Shown: piece by piece, positions 26,766 to 35,152 of the stretch
Layout: each line of letters begins with the position of its first letter
Position numbering within the stretch: the first letter of the stretch is position 1
Assembly: GCF_031202305.1 (NCBI RefSeq)
Contig: NZ_CP101731.1
Span: 3,536,501 to 3,600,500, forward strand
DNA length: 64,000 nt
Reading direction: 5' to 3'
DNA from: Pelagibacterium sp. 26DY04
Lineage (GTDB): Bacteria; Pseudomonadota; Alphaproteobacteria; Rhizobiales; Devosiaceae
Translations under genes and position numbers: made by a program
The notes under the pieces: model-generated
Told to the model about the DNA's origin: nothing
Database searches by the model: none
What the model saw: the letters and a program-made list of their open reading frames with translations, nothing else

Positions 26766-27760
26766 GTCGAAGCTCCCTTGAAGATCCCGGTAGGCCGCAC
26801 CAGCAGCACCACGACGAGGATGACGAAAGCGACGGTGAGTTTGTATTCGGACTGCACCAGCGTCAGCGTGCCGGGAATTTCGAACCACAAGACATCACGG
26901 AACGGGCGCAGCAGCACCGACCAGTTGAACACCGCCAGCGTCTCGGCAAATCCGAGCACGAACCCGCCGGCGATGGCGCCATAGGCATGGCCCAGCCCGC
27001 CCAGAATGGCGGCGGCAAAGATCGGCAATACGATGTTGAAGGCCAGGTCAGGCTTGAGCGACACGTCGAGCGCCAGCATGGTGCCCGCAAGGCAAGCGAG
27101 CGCGCCGGCGATCACCCATGTGACGCGGACGACCAGCTTGGTGTTGATCCCCGAAACCTTGGCAAGGTCGGGATTGTCTGCCATGGCGCGCATGGCCTTG
27201 CCCAACCGTGAGCGGGTAAGGAAATAATGCAGCGCGATCACCGCCACTGCCGTCGAAACGATCAAGAGAATCTGCGGCTCGGTGATGGTGATGGGCCGCG
27301 TGACGTCCTCGAACGGCAGCACGATCCGGAAGATCTCCTTGGGTTCGGTGTCGAAGAACGAATAGGTTCCGACCCCGAAGGTCAGCCGCACCAGCCCCTG
27401 GATCATCATGGTGACGCCGATCGAGGCGATCAGCAGCGTCACCGGCTTGGCGCCCCGTGCCCGTAGCGGCGCATAGAAGCCCTTATCGATTCCCAGCGCG
27501 ATCACGGCGGCAAGCACCATGGCGATCGGCACGACGATGAAACCGGTGGGCAGCGGCAGGACAACGCCGGTTGCAGCGAAAATCCCCGCCAGAACGAAAG
27601 TGATGAAAGCCCCCATGGTCATCATGTCGCCATGGGCGAAATGGGCGAACCGCAGGATGCCAAAGATGAGCGTGACGCCGACGGCGCCCAGCGCGTAGAT
27701 CGAGCCGAGCACCAGCCCGCCGATCACCGCCTGATTGATAAAGAAGATAAGATCGTTCAT
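26762..27760 (-). CDS. livH: Branched-chain amino acid ABC transporter permease LivH
   Basis: 332 residues. FINQAVIGGLVLGSIYALGA and VTLIFGILRFAHFAHGDMM are the LivH N-terminal signatures. RAMADNPDLAKVSGINTK is the cytoplasmic coupling loop. It pairs with LivM to form the membrane channel. The ATG at 27760 starts 4 bases after the livF stop. Confidence 0.93.
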   Translation of the reverse strand: MNDLIFFINQAVIGGLVLGSIYALGAVGVTLIFGILRFAHFAHGDMMTMGAFITFVLAGIFAATGVVLPLPTGFIVVPIAMVLAAVIALGIDKGFYAPLRARGAKPVTLLIASIGVTMMIQGLVRLTFGVGTYSFFDTEPKEIFRIVLPFEDVTRPITITEPQILLIVSTAVAVIALHYFLTRSRLGKAMRAMADNPDLAKVSGINTKLVVRVTWVIAGALACLAGTMLALDVSLKPDLAFNIVLPIFAAAILGGLGHAYGAIAGGFVLGFAETLAVFNWSVLLRPFRDVLWFEIPGTLTLVQSEYKLTVAFVILVVVLLVRPTGIFKGAST

Positions 27761-27764
27761 GTGA

Positions 27765-28469
27765 TTATCCGCCCAAGAAGCTCTTGGCCACTTCCGGATC
27801 ATCGAGCAATTCCTGCCCGGTTCCGGTGAACCTGTTCTGCCCGTTGGTCAAAACGAAACCCTTGGTGGCAAACGCCAGCGCCTGGCGCGCGTTCTGTTCG
27901 ACCATCAGGATGCCCACGCCAGCGGCGTTGATTTTGACCACCTGCTCGAAGATTTCCATCATGTAGCGGGGCGAAAGGCCCGCCGAGGGCTCGTCGAGCA
28001 TCAGGAGCTTGGGCTTGCTCATCAGCGCCCGGCCCATGGCGACCATCTGGCGCTGCCCGCCTGAAAGCTCGCCGGCTGGCTGGCGGCGCTTGGCCTTCAA
28101 ATCGGGAAACATTTCATAGACTTGCTCGAGCGTGTCCGAATAATCGTCACGCCTGACGAACGCCCCCATTTCGAGGTTTTCGTGCACCGACATCGAGGTA
28201 AAGACGTTATGTTCCTGGGGCACGAAGCTCAGCCCCATAGGCACCAGCCGGTCGGCCTCTTGGTTGGTGACGTCTTCGCCTGCGAAGGTGACGGTGCCTT
28301 CCGTGACGGTCAGAAGCCCGAAAATTGCCTTGAGGGTCGTCGATTTCCCGGCTCCGTTGGGGCCTACGATCACCCCGATGTCGCTGGTATTGATGGCTAT
28401 GTTGACGCCATTGAGAATCGGCGCGCCGCCATAACCGGCGACGACGTTCTTAAGATCGATCAAACTCAT
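27765..28469 (-). CDS. livF: Branched-chain amino acid ABC transporter ATP-binding protein LivF
   Basis: 234 residues, the usual length. Walker A GPNGAGKST, ABC signature LSGGQRQMVAMGRAL, and Walker B LLMLDEPSAGLSP are intact. It powers LivHM together with LivG. Its ATG overlaps the livG stop (ATGA), giving coupled translation. Confidence 0.95.
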   Translation of the reverse strand: MSLIDLKNVVAGYGGAPILNGVNIAINTSDIGVIVGPNGAGKSTTLKAIFGLLTVTEGTVTFAGEDVTNQEADRLVPMGLSFVPQEHNVFTSMSVHENLEMGAFVRRDDYSDTLEQVYEMFPDLKAKRRQPAGELSGGQRQMVAMGRALMSKPKLLMLDEPSAGLSPRYMMEIFEQVVKINAAGVGILMVEQNARQALAFATKGFVLTNGQNRFTGTGQELLDDPEVAKSFLGG

Positions 28470-29251
28470 TGCGCCGCCTCCACCGGACCGCCGAAATAGG
28501 CTTCGACGATCATCGGATTAGCGCGCAGCTCTTCCATATTGCCCTTGGCGATCACCTCGCCCTGGGCCATCACGATCACCGGGTCGCAGAGACGGGCGAT
28601 GAGGTCCATGTCATGCTCGATGACAAAGAAGGTGTAGCCCAGTTCGCGGTTCATGCGCTCGATATTGGAGGCTAGGTCGTTGAGCAGCGTCTTGTTGACG
28701 CCGGCCGCCACTTCATCGAGCAGCACCACCTTGGCGTCCACCATCATGGTGCGGCCCAGCTCGAGCAGCTTTTTCTGCCCGCCCGAAAGATTGCCGGCCA
28801 GCTCGTCCTTGACGTGCCCGAGCTTTAAAAAATCGATGACTTCGAGGGCCTTCTGGCGCACTTGCGCTTCGCGCGACGCAACCTTGCCCGGCTGCAGCCA
28901 GAGCGTCGCAAGACTTTCCCCCGGCTGGTCGCCAGGAACCATCATCAGGTTCTCGAGCGCCGTCATATGGGAGAATTCATGCGCGATCTGGAAGGTGCGC
29001 AGCATGCCCAGCTTGAACAGTTCATGGGGCTTGAGCCCCGTGATGTCCTGCTTGTCGAAGACGATCTGCCCGCTGGTCGGCGGGAAATTGCCCGCCACCA
29101 TATTGAACAGTGTGGATTTGCCGGCCCCGTTCGGCCCGATCAATCCCGTGATCGAACCGCGCTCGACTTCGAGCGAGCAGTTCGAGACAGCCAAAAGCCC
29201 GCCAAAACGTTTCGATACGTTGCGGACCTCGATTACCGCGTCAAGCGCCAC
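28466..29251 (-). CDS. livG: Branched-chain amino acid ABC transporter ATP-binding protein LivG
   Basis: 261 residues. Walker A GPNGAGKST, signature NLSGGQKKLLELGRTMM, Walker B VVLLDEVAAGVN. The Walker B region has DEVAAG where livF has DEPSAG, as usual in LivG. First gene of the livGFHM operon. The GTG start at 29251 follows a weak AAGG; a pair of alternative hairpins lies in its leader. Confidence 0.93.
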   Translation of the reverse strand: MALDAVIEVRNVSKRFGGLLAVSNCSLEVERGSITGLIGPNGAGKSTLFNMVAGNFPPTSGQIVFDKQDITGLKPHELFKLGMLRTFQIAHEFSHMTALENLMMVPGDQPGESLATLWLQPGKVASREAQVRQKALEVIDFLKLGHVKDELAGNLSGGQKKLLELGRTMMVDAKVVLLDEVAAGVNKTLLNDLASNIERMNRELGYTFFVIEHDMDLIARLCDPVIVMAQGEVIAKGNMEELRANPMIVEAYFGGPVEAAQ

Positions 29252-29282
29252 GCCTTACCCTTAGCCCCTTGTGTTTTGTCGC

Positions 29283-29321
29283 GGGGCAGATGCCGTTCTG
29301 CCCCAAAATCGCGGCATCTGC
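29283..29321 (-). promoter_or_regulatory. Two mutually exclusive hairpins in the livG leader
   Basis: In the minus-strand transcript, GCAGATGCCG (29321-29312) can pair with CGGCATCTGC (29295-29286), a perfect 10-bp stem. Alternatively GGGGCAG (29304-29298) can pair with CTGCCCC (29289-29283), 7 bp. The stems share CTGC, so only one can form. The element ends 32 bases before the livG start and follows mgsA. No T-run follows, so it is not a plain terminator. Confidence 0.45.
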
Positions 29322-29345
29322 TCACAAGCGCTTGCTCAGGTCAAC

Positions 29346-29714
29346 TCAAAGCGCGGCGAGCACCGCTTCGGCTGTGGACTTGTTGTAGGCGACGGGAATG
29401 TCATAGAGCGTCGCCAGCCGCGTCAGTGCCTTGACGTCCACGTCATGGGGCAGCGCGCTCATGGGGTCGATGAAAAAGATCAGCGCGTCGAGCCGCCCCT
29501 CGGCGATCATCGCCCCCAATTGCGCGTCCCCGCCCAATGGGCCGCTCTTGAGGGCGAGCACGGCAAGCCCCGTTTCCTGGGCCACGCGCCCGCCCGTGGT
29601 GCCCGTTCCCACCAGGTCGAACTGGCTCAACCGCGCCTTGTGCGAGGCCGCAAAGGCGACCATGTCGTCCTTTTTCTCGTCATGGGCGACGAGCCCGATC
29701 GTCTTGGTTGCCAT
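29346..29714 (-). CDS. mgsA: Methylglyoxal synthase
   Basis: 122 residues, full length. Family landmarks: [25 protein letters not shown] (phosphate loop), [18 protein letters not shown], and IFFIDPM, which hold the catalytic aspartates and the phosphate-binding residues. It converts dihydroxyacetone phosphate to methylglyoxal, a bypass that releases phosphate from triose phosphates. Placed between the chemotaxis genes and the liv operon on the same strand; no functional link is evident. Confidence 0.95.
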   Translation of the reverse strand: MATKTIGLVAHDEKKDDMVAFAASHKARLSQFDLVGTGTTGGRVAQETGLAVLALKSGPLGGDAQLGAMIAEGRLDALIFFIDPMSALPHDVDVKALTRLATLYDIPVAYNKSTAEAVLAAL

Positions 29715-29824
29715 GGCGCGCCTCCGGTCCGGTTAATTCCTTCAACCATGCGGCCTTCCCGTTGCCAAGCCGCAAACGCCAAGGGCGCCCTGCCGGACGC
29801 CCCGTGTCCATCAGATCGCGCCGG

Positions 29825-30214
29825 TCAGGACAGCGCGCCGATCACCGCCTCGATACGCTTTTTCATGGTCGCGGCGTCGAACGGCTTGATGATGTAGTTG
29901 TTGACGCCGCATTCGATGGCTTCCTTGACCTGCTCCTTGTCGGAGCGTCCGGTCGCCATGATGAAGGGCATGCTCTGGGTCCGCGGATGCTTGCGGATGA
30001 CCTTCAGAAGCGTCAGCCCGTCGACATCGTCCATGTTCCAGTCGGAAATGATGAGGTCGACATTGGTCTTTTCAAGCTTGGTCAGGGCATCGCGGCCCGA
30101 TTTGGCCTCGATGATGTCCTTGAACCCGAGCTGGGTGAGGATGTACTTGCAGATGCCCCGCATGGACTGCTGGTCATCAACGATGAGAACGCTGACTGCG
30201 CTGGCCTTTGGCAT
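29825..30214 (-). CDS. cheY: Chemotaxis response regulator CheY (second copy, after cheB)
   Basis: 129 residues. A single receiver domain: acidic pair in LIVDDQQSM (D13, D14), phosphorylation site D58 in LIISDWNMDD, and conserved K in YIIKPFDA. The DWNMP-like segment reads DWNMDD, so the usual Pro is Asp, which also occurs in CheY proteins of Alphaproteobacteria. It follows cheB on the same strand. Whether it binds the flagellar switch or serves as a phosphate sink cannot be decided from sequence. The ATG at 30214 gives a typical N terminus. Confidence 0.9.
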   Translation of the reverse strand: MPKASAVSVLIVDDQQSMRGICKYILTQLGFKDIIEAKSGRDALTKLEKTNVDLIISDWNMDDVDGLTLLKVIRKHPRTQSMPFIMATGRSDKEQVKEAIECGVNNYIIKPFDAATMKKRIEAVIGALS

Positions 30215-30306
30215 GGATTCTCCGCCTGATGCGCCCGGAGTTCTTCCGGGAAGTCTGGCCGACAAAAATAGGCGGCAACCGTTACGATAGTCTCAATGGG
30301 AAAGGT

Positions 30307-31359
30307 TCAGGCTGCCGATTTGAGCTTGAGCAGCGCCGCGACCAACCGCCCGGCGATCTTTTCGACAGGCGCTTCCTCGACCACCGCTCCGATCTCGAAA
30401 GCGGCCTTGGGCATGCCGTAGATCAGCGCCGAGCCCCGCGACTGCCCAATAGTGAAGGCGCCCGCCTCGCGCATGGCCTTGAGGCCCGCCGCTCCATCGC
30501 GCCCCATTCCCGTCAGGATCGCCCCCACCGCCTTGGACCCCACCACCTTGGCCACCGAGGAAAACAGCACATCGACGCTCGGCCGGTGCCCGGAGGTGGC
30601 CTCGTCCTGGGTGACGCGGCATTTCATCTGCCCAGAGGTTCTTTCCACCCGGAGATGGAAATCTCCCGGCGCCACATAAGCGGTGCCATTGGCGAGCGGC
30701 ATGCGGTCCTCGGCCTCGACCACCTTGACCGGCACCAACTCATCGAGCCGGGCGGCAAAGCGCCCGGTAAAGCCCTTGGGCATATGCTGGGCGATCACGA
30801 TAGGCGGGCAATCGGTCGGGATCGTTGCCAGAACCTGCCGGATCGCTTCCACCCCGCCGGTCGAAGCCCCGATGGCGATCAGCGCCCCTTGCGGCGCCGC
30901 CGCGCTCTTGAGTGGCAGATCAGGGGCAGGCGCGCGATGAGCGCGCGCCTGGACATCGCTATGGGCGGCAAGCCTCACCTTCTCGCGCAGTGTCGCTCCG
31001 AACGCTTCAAGGCCACCGGCCATCTCGGCGCCGGGCTTGGCGACGAAATCGACAGCGCCCAACTCCAGCGCCAGCATGGTTTCGGAGGCACCCTTGGTGG
31101 TGAGGGTCGAAACCATGACTACGGGCATGGGCCGCAACCGCATGATCTTTTGCAGGAAGGCCAGCCCGTTCATATTGGGCATTTCGATGTCGAGCGTCAC
31201 CACATGGGGATTGAGCGCCTTGATCTTGTCGCGGGCGTCGAGAGGATCGTTGGCGGTTCCCACAACCGCGATATCGCCCTCCTGGGCCAGCAGCCGGCTC
31301 AAGACATCACGAATGAGCGCTGAATCATCGACGACGAGGACCCTGATGATCGAACTCAT
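30307..31359 (-). CDS. cheB: Chemotaxis protein-glutamate methylesterase CheB
   Basis: 350 residues. An N-terminal receiver (D11, D12, phospho-site D57 in LDIEMPNM) and a C-terminal methylesterase domain: IAIGASTGGVEAI with the nucleophile serine, QHMPKGFTGRF with the catalytic histidine, and GMGRDGAAGL with the aspartate. It demethylates or deamidates chemoreceptors, adapting the signal. Its ATG overlaps the cheR stop by 4 bases, coupling the two opposing enzymes. Confidence 0.96.
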   Translation of the reverse strand: MSSIIRVLVVDDSALIRDVLSRLLAQEGDIAVVGTANDPLDARDKIKALNPHVVTLDIEMPNMNGLAFLQKIMRLRPMPVVMVSTLTTKGASETMLALELGAVDFVAKPGAEMAGGLEAFGATLREKVRLAAHSDVQARAHRAPAPDLPLKSAAAPQGALIAIGASTGGVEAIRQVLATIPTDCPPIVIAQHMPKGFTGRFAARLDELVPVKVVEAEDRMPLANGTAYVAPGDFHLRVERTSGQMKCRVTQDEATSGHRPSVDVLFSSVAKVVGSKAVGAILTGMGRDGAAGLKAMREAGAFTIGQSRGSALIYGMPKAAFEIGAVVEEAPVEKIAGRLVAALLKLKSAA

Positions 31360-32219
31360 GCTGCTGCATCCCTGGTGTCGGAATCGGTTTTGCGCTGGTA
31401 GATCGTCTTGCCCACGAGCCTGTAGCCCTTCGATACGGCCTGCAGGTTTTCCGAATGCCCGATATAGAGGAACCCGTCGGGCGCCAGCACCTGGCCGAGC
31501 CGATCGAAAAGCATGCCCTGGGTTGGCTTGTCGAAATAGATTGCGACATTGCGGCAGAAGATGGCGTCGAATGGCCCGCTCACCGGCCAGGGCTCGATGA
31601 GGTTCAAGAGCTTGAAGGCGACCAGCTCACGCGCTTCCTGCGGGATGCGTATTTCGCCCGGCCCGGCCTTTTCGAACAGCATGGTCCGCTGCGCCGAAAG
31701 TCCGTTGAGCTCGCCCGCCGGATAGATGCCGGTTGCCGCTCTGGAAATGACGTTGGAATCTATGTCGGTGGCCAGAATGCGGAAATCCCAGCGCTTGAGC
31801 TCGGGATAGGCCGCAAGCAGGCTCAGCGCGATGGTATAGGGCTCCTGCCCGGTCGAGCATCCCGCCGACCAGATGCGCAGGCGCGGGCGCCCCCCCTTGC
31901 CCATGCGGCGCGGCTTGGAAATGAGCGTGCCAACAAAGCTCGAAAGATGCTCGAAATGATGATCCTCACGAAAGAACCGCGTGAGGTTGGTGGTGAGCGC
32001 ATTGACGAAATCCTGATCGTCCTCGGGGCGCCCCCGCATTTCGAGATAGTCGATATAGGCGTCGAAGCCGGAAAGCCCCAGGGCGCGGACGATCTTGGAA
32101 AGGCGCGAGACGACAAGGGTGCGCTTGGCGTCCGAAAGAGAGATGCCCGCAATACGGTAGACCCGCTCCCGGATGCGCGAAAACTCCCTTTCGCTCAAGC
32201 GAAACTCGCCGCTGTCCAT
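31356..32219 (-). CDS. cheR: Chemotaxis protein methyltransferase CheR
   Basis: 287 residues. An N-terminal helical domain (about 1-75) is followed by the SAM-binding domain: WSAGCSTGQEPYTIA is motif I, ILATDIDSNVIS binds the cofactor, and FDAIFCRNVAIYFD is the catalytic region. It methylates glutamates of chemoreceptors. The ATG at 32219 is preferred over an upstream in-frame codon. It lies 43 bases after the receptor gene. Confidence 0.95.
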   Translation of the reverse strand: MDSGEFRLSEREFSRIRERVYRIAGISLSDAKRTLVVSRLSKIVRALGLSGFDAYIDYLEMRGRPEDDQDFVNALTTNLTRFFREDHHFEHLSSFVGTLISKPRRMGKGGRPRLRIWSAGCSTGQEPYTIALSLLAAYPELKRWDFRILATDIDSNVISRAATGIYPAGELNGLSAQRTMLFEKAGPGEIRIPQEARELVAFKLLNLIEPWPVSGPFDAIFCRNVAIYFDKPTQGMLFDRLGQVLAPDGFLYIGHSENLQAVSKGYRLVGKTIYQRKTDSDTRDAAA

Positions 32220-32262
32220 GTGGCTTCCGCCCCCCGATGCCGGATCGTTGATCTTTATCGCT

Positions 32263-33849
32263 TCACCGATGCGCCGAAACGATCCCGGTTCTTGTTTTTT
32301 CGCGCCCCGCAAGCGGCTTGGCGGCCGCTTTCATATCCGGCTCAGGCGCAAGCGCGCCGGCCTGCCGCCGTGCCTGATCGTCCATCACCTCGACCTCGCC
32401 ATGGGCCGCGGCCAGTGCCACGCCGGTGTTGTCGAGATCCGAGCCGATCATGGCCGTCTGCTCACTTAAATTGCGTAAATGGACCGTGACCGATCCGATG
32501 GTTTGGGCCAGCGCTTCGGCCTCCGCCGTCCCGGCCTCGACATCGCCGAGCCCGGCCTTGACCAGCGCCCTGATGTCCTTGGACGATTTCGCGCTCGCCT
32601 TGGCCATTTCACGGACTTCGCTGGCAACCACCGCAAAGCCGGCGCCCTTTTCTCCGGCCCGTGCCGCTTCGACCGCCGCGTTGAGCGCCAATAGGTTGGT
32701 GCGGAAGGCAACATCCTCGATGCTTGCCACCAGGGCATCGATCCGCGTCACCAGTTCGTTGACCGCCGCGACGCGCCCGCGCGTCTGCTCGGCGGAAGCC
32801 CGCGCCCGCTCGATCTCGCCGGCGATCGCGCTCGCGTCTTCCCTCGCCTGCCCGGCCACGCCGCGCCCGCTCTCGATCGCGCCACGCGCCTTTTCCAGAT
32901 GCGCACGGGCGTCCGCAGCCGATGCCGTCAATGCCTGCGCCGTTCCACGGCAGATCTCGACGAGCGCGCCCACCTTTTCCAGCCGGACCCGCATGCGCTG
33001 CCGCCCTTCCATCGCCGCCGTCCGCTCCGCATCGAGCTCGGCGATCTGGCCGATCAGCGTATCCACACGCGCCGACATCCGGTCATTGCCGCCGCTCTGG
33101 TCGGGCAGCAGACCTTCGGCCAGAGCATCGAGCCGCTCCGCGGCCGCATCGAGCGTCCCCAGACCGGCGTTGATCGTCTCGAGTTCGGGCGTTTCGGCGA
33201 TGTCTTGCGCACTTATCCTGTAGCCCGTGTCCCCGCCCGCCAGCGCCTGGCCGAGATCGGAAAGCACCCGCGCGCAAACCACACGGCCAGGACGCTCCAG
33301 CTCGATCAGCCAGCGGTCATGCCCCAGAGGGGAAACGCGCGCGCGATAGCGACGGTCGCCCAGGATCAGAGCATGCTCGCATTCTTCTTCCGCGAACTCG
33401 GCCTCGATGCCCAGCAGGGCCGACGCCGTATCCGTTTCGGCGCATTCGGGGGCGAGCGCGGCCAAACCCTTGCTCATCTTGACGATCACCCCCTGCCCAT
33501 CGGCCAGCATGGCGGGCCTATCGAGGGTTTCGAAGGCCGTCATATAGGTCATGGCCCGTTCGAGCCTCTGGCACAGATTAGCGGTGATCGCCCGCATATG
33601 TTCGAGTTCGGAAGCCCTCCCGATCGGCCCGCTTCCCACCGCCTCTCCGAGATCGGACAAGGCCCGGCGCTGGGCGCGCTCCACAATGAGCACGGCCAAA
33701 AAACTCACGCCGATGGCGGCAAACCATACCCCAGCCACTGCCATCGCCCACCAGGACGCAGACGAAAAATTGACGCCCAGCCAAACGCAGACCGCAACGG
33801 TCGCAGACCACAGCGCAAGCAGCGCGGAAACCAGCCGGATGCGGGACAA
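32263..33849 (-). CDS. Methyl-accepting chemotaxis protein without a periplasmic domain
   Basis: 528 residues from a TTG start with AAGG nine bases upstream. Two transmembrane helices (about 7-27 and 35-57) are joined by a very short loop, so it cannot bind ligands outside. A PAS-like cytoplasmic region (about 95-185) follows, then coiled coil, then the signalling hairpin SIEDVAFRTNLLALNAAVEAARAG. No clear HAMP domain and no NWETF-type tether for CheR at the C terminus. It is probably an internal or membrane-state sensor, perhaps redox or energy. The gene sits directly upstream of cheR. Confidence 0.85.
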   Translation of the reverse strand: MSRIRLVSALLALWSATVAVCVWLGVNFSSASWWAMAVAGVWFAAIGVSFLAVLIVERAQRRALSDLGEAVGSGPIGRASELEHMRAITANLCQRLERAMTYMTAFETLDRPAMLADGQGVIVKMSKGLAALAPECAETDTASALLGIEAEFAEEECEHALILGDRRYRARVSPLGHDRWLIELERPGRVVCARVLSDLGQALAGGDTGYRISAQDIAETPELETINAGLGTLDAAAERLDALAEGLLPDQSGGNDRMSARVDTLIGQIAELDAERTAAMEGRQRMRVRLEKVGALVEICRGTAQALTASAADARAHLEKARGAIESGRGVAGQAREDASAIAGEIERARASAEQTRGRVAAVNELVTRIDALVASIEDVAFRTNLLALNAAVEAARAGEKGAGFAVVASEVREMAKASAKSSKDIRALVKAGLGDVEAGTAEAEALAQTIGSVTVHLRNLSEQTAMIGSDLDNTGVALAAAHGEVEVMDDQARRQAGALAPEPDMKAAAKPLAGREKTRTGIVSAHR

Positions 33850-33944
33850 TCGAAAATACCTTGGGCAAGAAACAAAGTTTCCACCACCCTAAGGCGCTAT
33901 GGTTAATGCTTGGTGATCGATGCCCGCCGCGAGAGAGCGGCAGG

Positions 33945-34565
33945 CTAGAACAACTCGATATCGTCGGCGGCGGGCTTTTTGACCTGCCGCCGCGCGATCG
34001 CCAGTTCCTCGTGCACCAGCCGCGCGCTGTCGGTGCTATCGAGGCGCTTGACGAAGGCCCGCCCCGTATGGGGCTGGAACATCACGCGCCGCGCGAACGT
34101 GCCCCCCAGATCCTGGCTGGCAACCACATAACCTTCATTGCCCAGGAATTCATGCACGAATTCGATGTTTTTAAGTCCCACATCGTTCATGCCCGCATAG
34201 ATGTTGCCGCCGCCGAACACCTTGAATTCGAGATTGTGCTTCCGGCCGGTGCCCTTGCTCAGCACCATGTTGATGAGCTGCTCCATGGCAAAGGCCCCAT
34301 AGCGTGCCGATTCCCCAAAGCGGTCTTTAGAGCTTTCCCCCTGGCTGGCCAAAAGGAAATGGTTCATGCCCCCCACCTGCGCCGCGCGATCGCGCACGCA
34401 GGCCGAGATGCACGACCCCAGAACTGTCGAAAAGGTGATCTCGGGTTTGCCGGAAACCATGCAATCGCCCTGGTGGATCGTTGTGACCACACCGCGCGTG
34501 AAATTATCGGGCATCAAACCAAATATAACGGCATTGCCGCTTCCCTGTAACGCTGCTTCGGCCAT
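33945..34565 (-). CDS. cheD: Chemoreceptor glutamine deamidase CheD
   Basis: 206 residues. The CheD catalytic core is present: VLGSCISACVRD with the nucleophile C52, and GGMNHFLL with the catalytic H69. It deamidates receptor glutamines to glutamates and in some systems acts with CheC. No cheC is present here. The C-terminal segment is charged and ends in ADDIELF, an acidic-aromatic tail similar to the last residues of the small gene that it faces. First gene of the cheD-receptor-cheR-cheB-cheY run. Confidence 0.92.
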   Translation of the reverse strand: MAEAALQGSGNAVIFGLMPDNFTRGVVTTIHQGDCMVSGKPEITFSTVLGSCISACVRDRAAQVGGMNHFLLASQGESSKDRFGESARYGAFAMEQLINMVLSKGTGRKHNLEFKVFGGGNIYAGMNDVGLKNIEFVHEFLGNEGYVVASQDLGGTFARRVMFQPHTGRAFVKRLDSTDSARLVHEELAIARRQVKKPAADDIELF

Positions 34566-34602
34566 GGATGGACGGTGAGGAGCCGAATGCGATTTTTTCC
34601 GA

Positions 34603-34648
34603 CCCTAACCCCGGATTCGTTAGCCGTTTGCTAACCCTAACCGGGGAT
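34603..34648. repeat. Two imperfect copies of a 14-base repeat between cheD and the small gene
   Basis: CCCTAACCCCGGAT (34603-34616) and CCCTAACCGGGGAT (34635-34648) match at 12 of 14 bases, 32 bases apart. They lie in the 164-base divergent intergenic region and could be a regulator-binding pair. GTTAGCCGTTTGCTAAC between them is also partly symmetric. Confidence 0.35.
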
Positions 34649-34729
34649 GTGTAACAGTCGGCACAAGATGCAAGTATCGGTTCAGCACTTTGCCATTATG
34701 ATTGCCGGATCGGAAATCGGGGGCAGTGC

Positions 34730-35083
34730 ATGGGCTTGCACAAACTGGCCAGAGAGCTGGAAGAAACCGCGCGCCAGACCGCGGAAATGGTCGATGGCAT
34801 CACGGCCAGCCTGTTGGTCCTGGGCGACACCTCGATCGATTGCACCACGGCCCGCTCGACCGCCATCCGCCAGATCGTCGTCGCCTTGCAGATGCAGGAC
34901 CGCATCGAGCAGCGCTGCCGCAACATGGCCGAAGCCGCCCGCAGGATGGCAGAGCTTCCCGAAGGCTCCGATGCCCAGGCCAATGAAGCGGTGTGGTCTT
35001 CGCTGACCCTGGATGAATTGCGCGACGAATCCCTCTCGGGCATCGCCGCCCGCACCAATTCGGGCGAAGTCGAGTTCTTCTAG
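34730..35083 (+). CDS. Small chemotaxis-locus protein with a CheZ-like DxxxQ motif
   Basis: 117 residues, predicted largely helical: helix about 1-35 (LHKLARELEETARQTAEMV), helix about 43-75, then a linker and a C-terminal tail ending SGEVEFF. The second helix contains QMQDRIEQR, placing D57 and Q61 in the DxxxQ spacing of the CheZ active site (DLTGQ in enterobacterial CheZ), where D and Q coordinate and attack phospho-CheY. CheZ also has a C-terminal acidic/aromatic peptide that docks on CheY. It is about half the length of CheZ. The gene faces away from cheD and converges with cheW; it is the only plus-strand gene in the chemotaxis cluster. Function is inferred; no family is recognised with certainty. 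Confidence 0.7.
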   Translation: MGLHKLARELEETARQTAEMVDGITASLLVLGDTSIDCTTARSTAIRQIVVALQMQDRIEQRCRNMAEAARRMAELPEGSDAQANEAVWSSLTLDELRDESLSGIAARTNSGEVEFF

Positions 35084-35102
35084 GCCGCACTGGCCTCGAA
35101 CG

Positions 35103-35130
35103 AAAAAGCCCGCCCCTCGTGGAGGCGGAC
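35103..35130 (-). terminator. Rho-independent terminator of the cheA-cheW operon
   Basis: On the minus strand GTCCGCCTC pairs with GGGCGGGC (two wobble pairs) around a short ACGA loop, followed by TTTTT. It lies 23 bases after cheW, between it and the convergent small gene. Confidence 0.75.
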
Positions 35131-35152
35131 TCTGCAACCTTGATCGAGCCGA

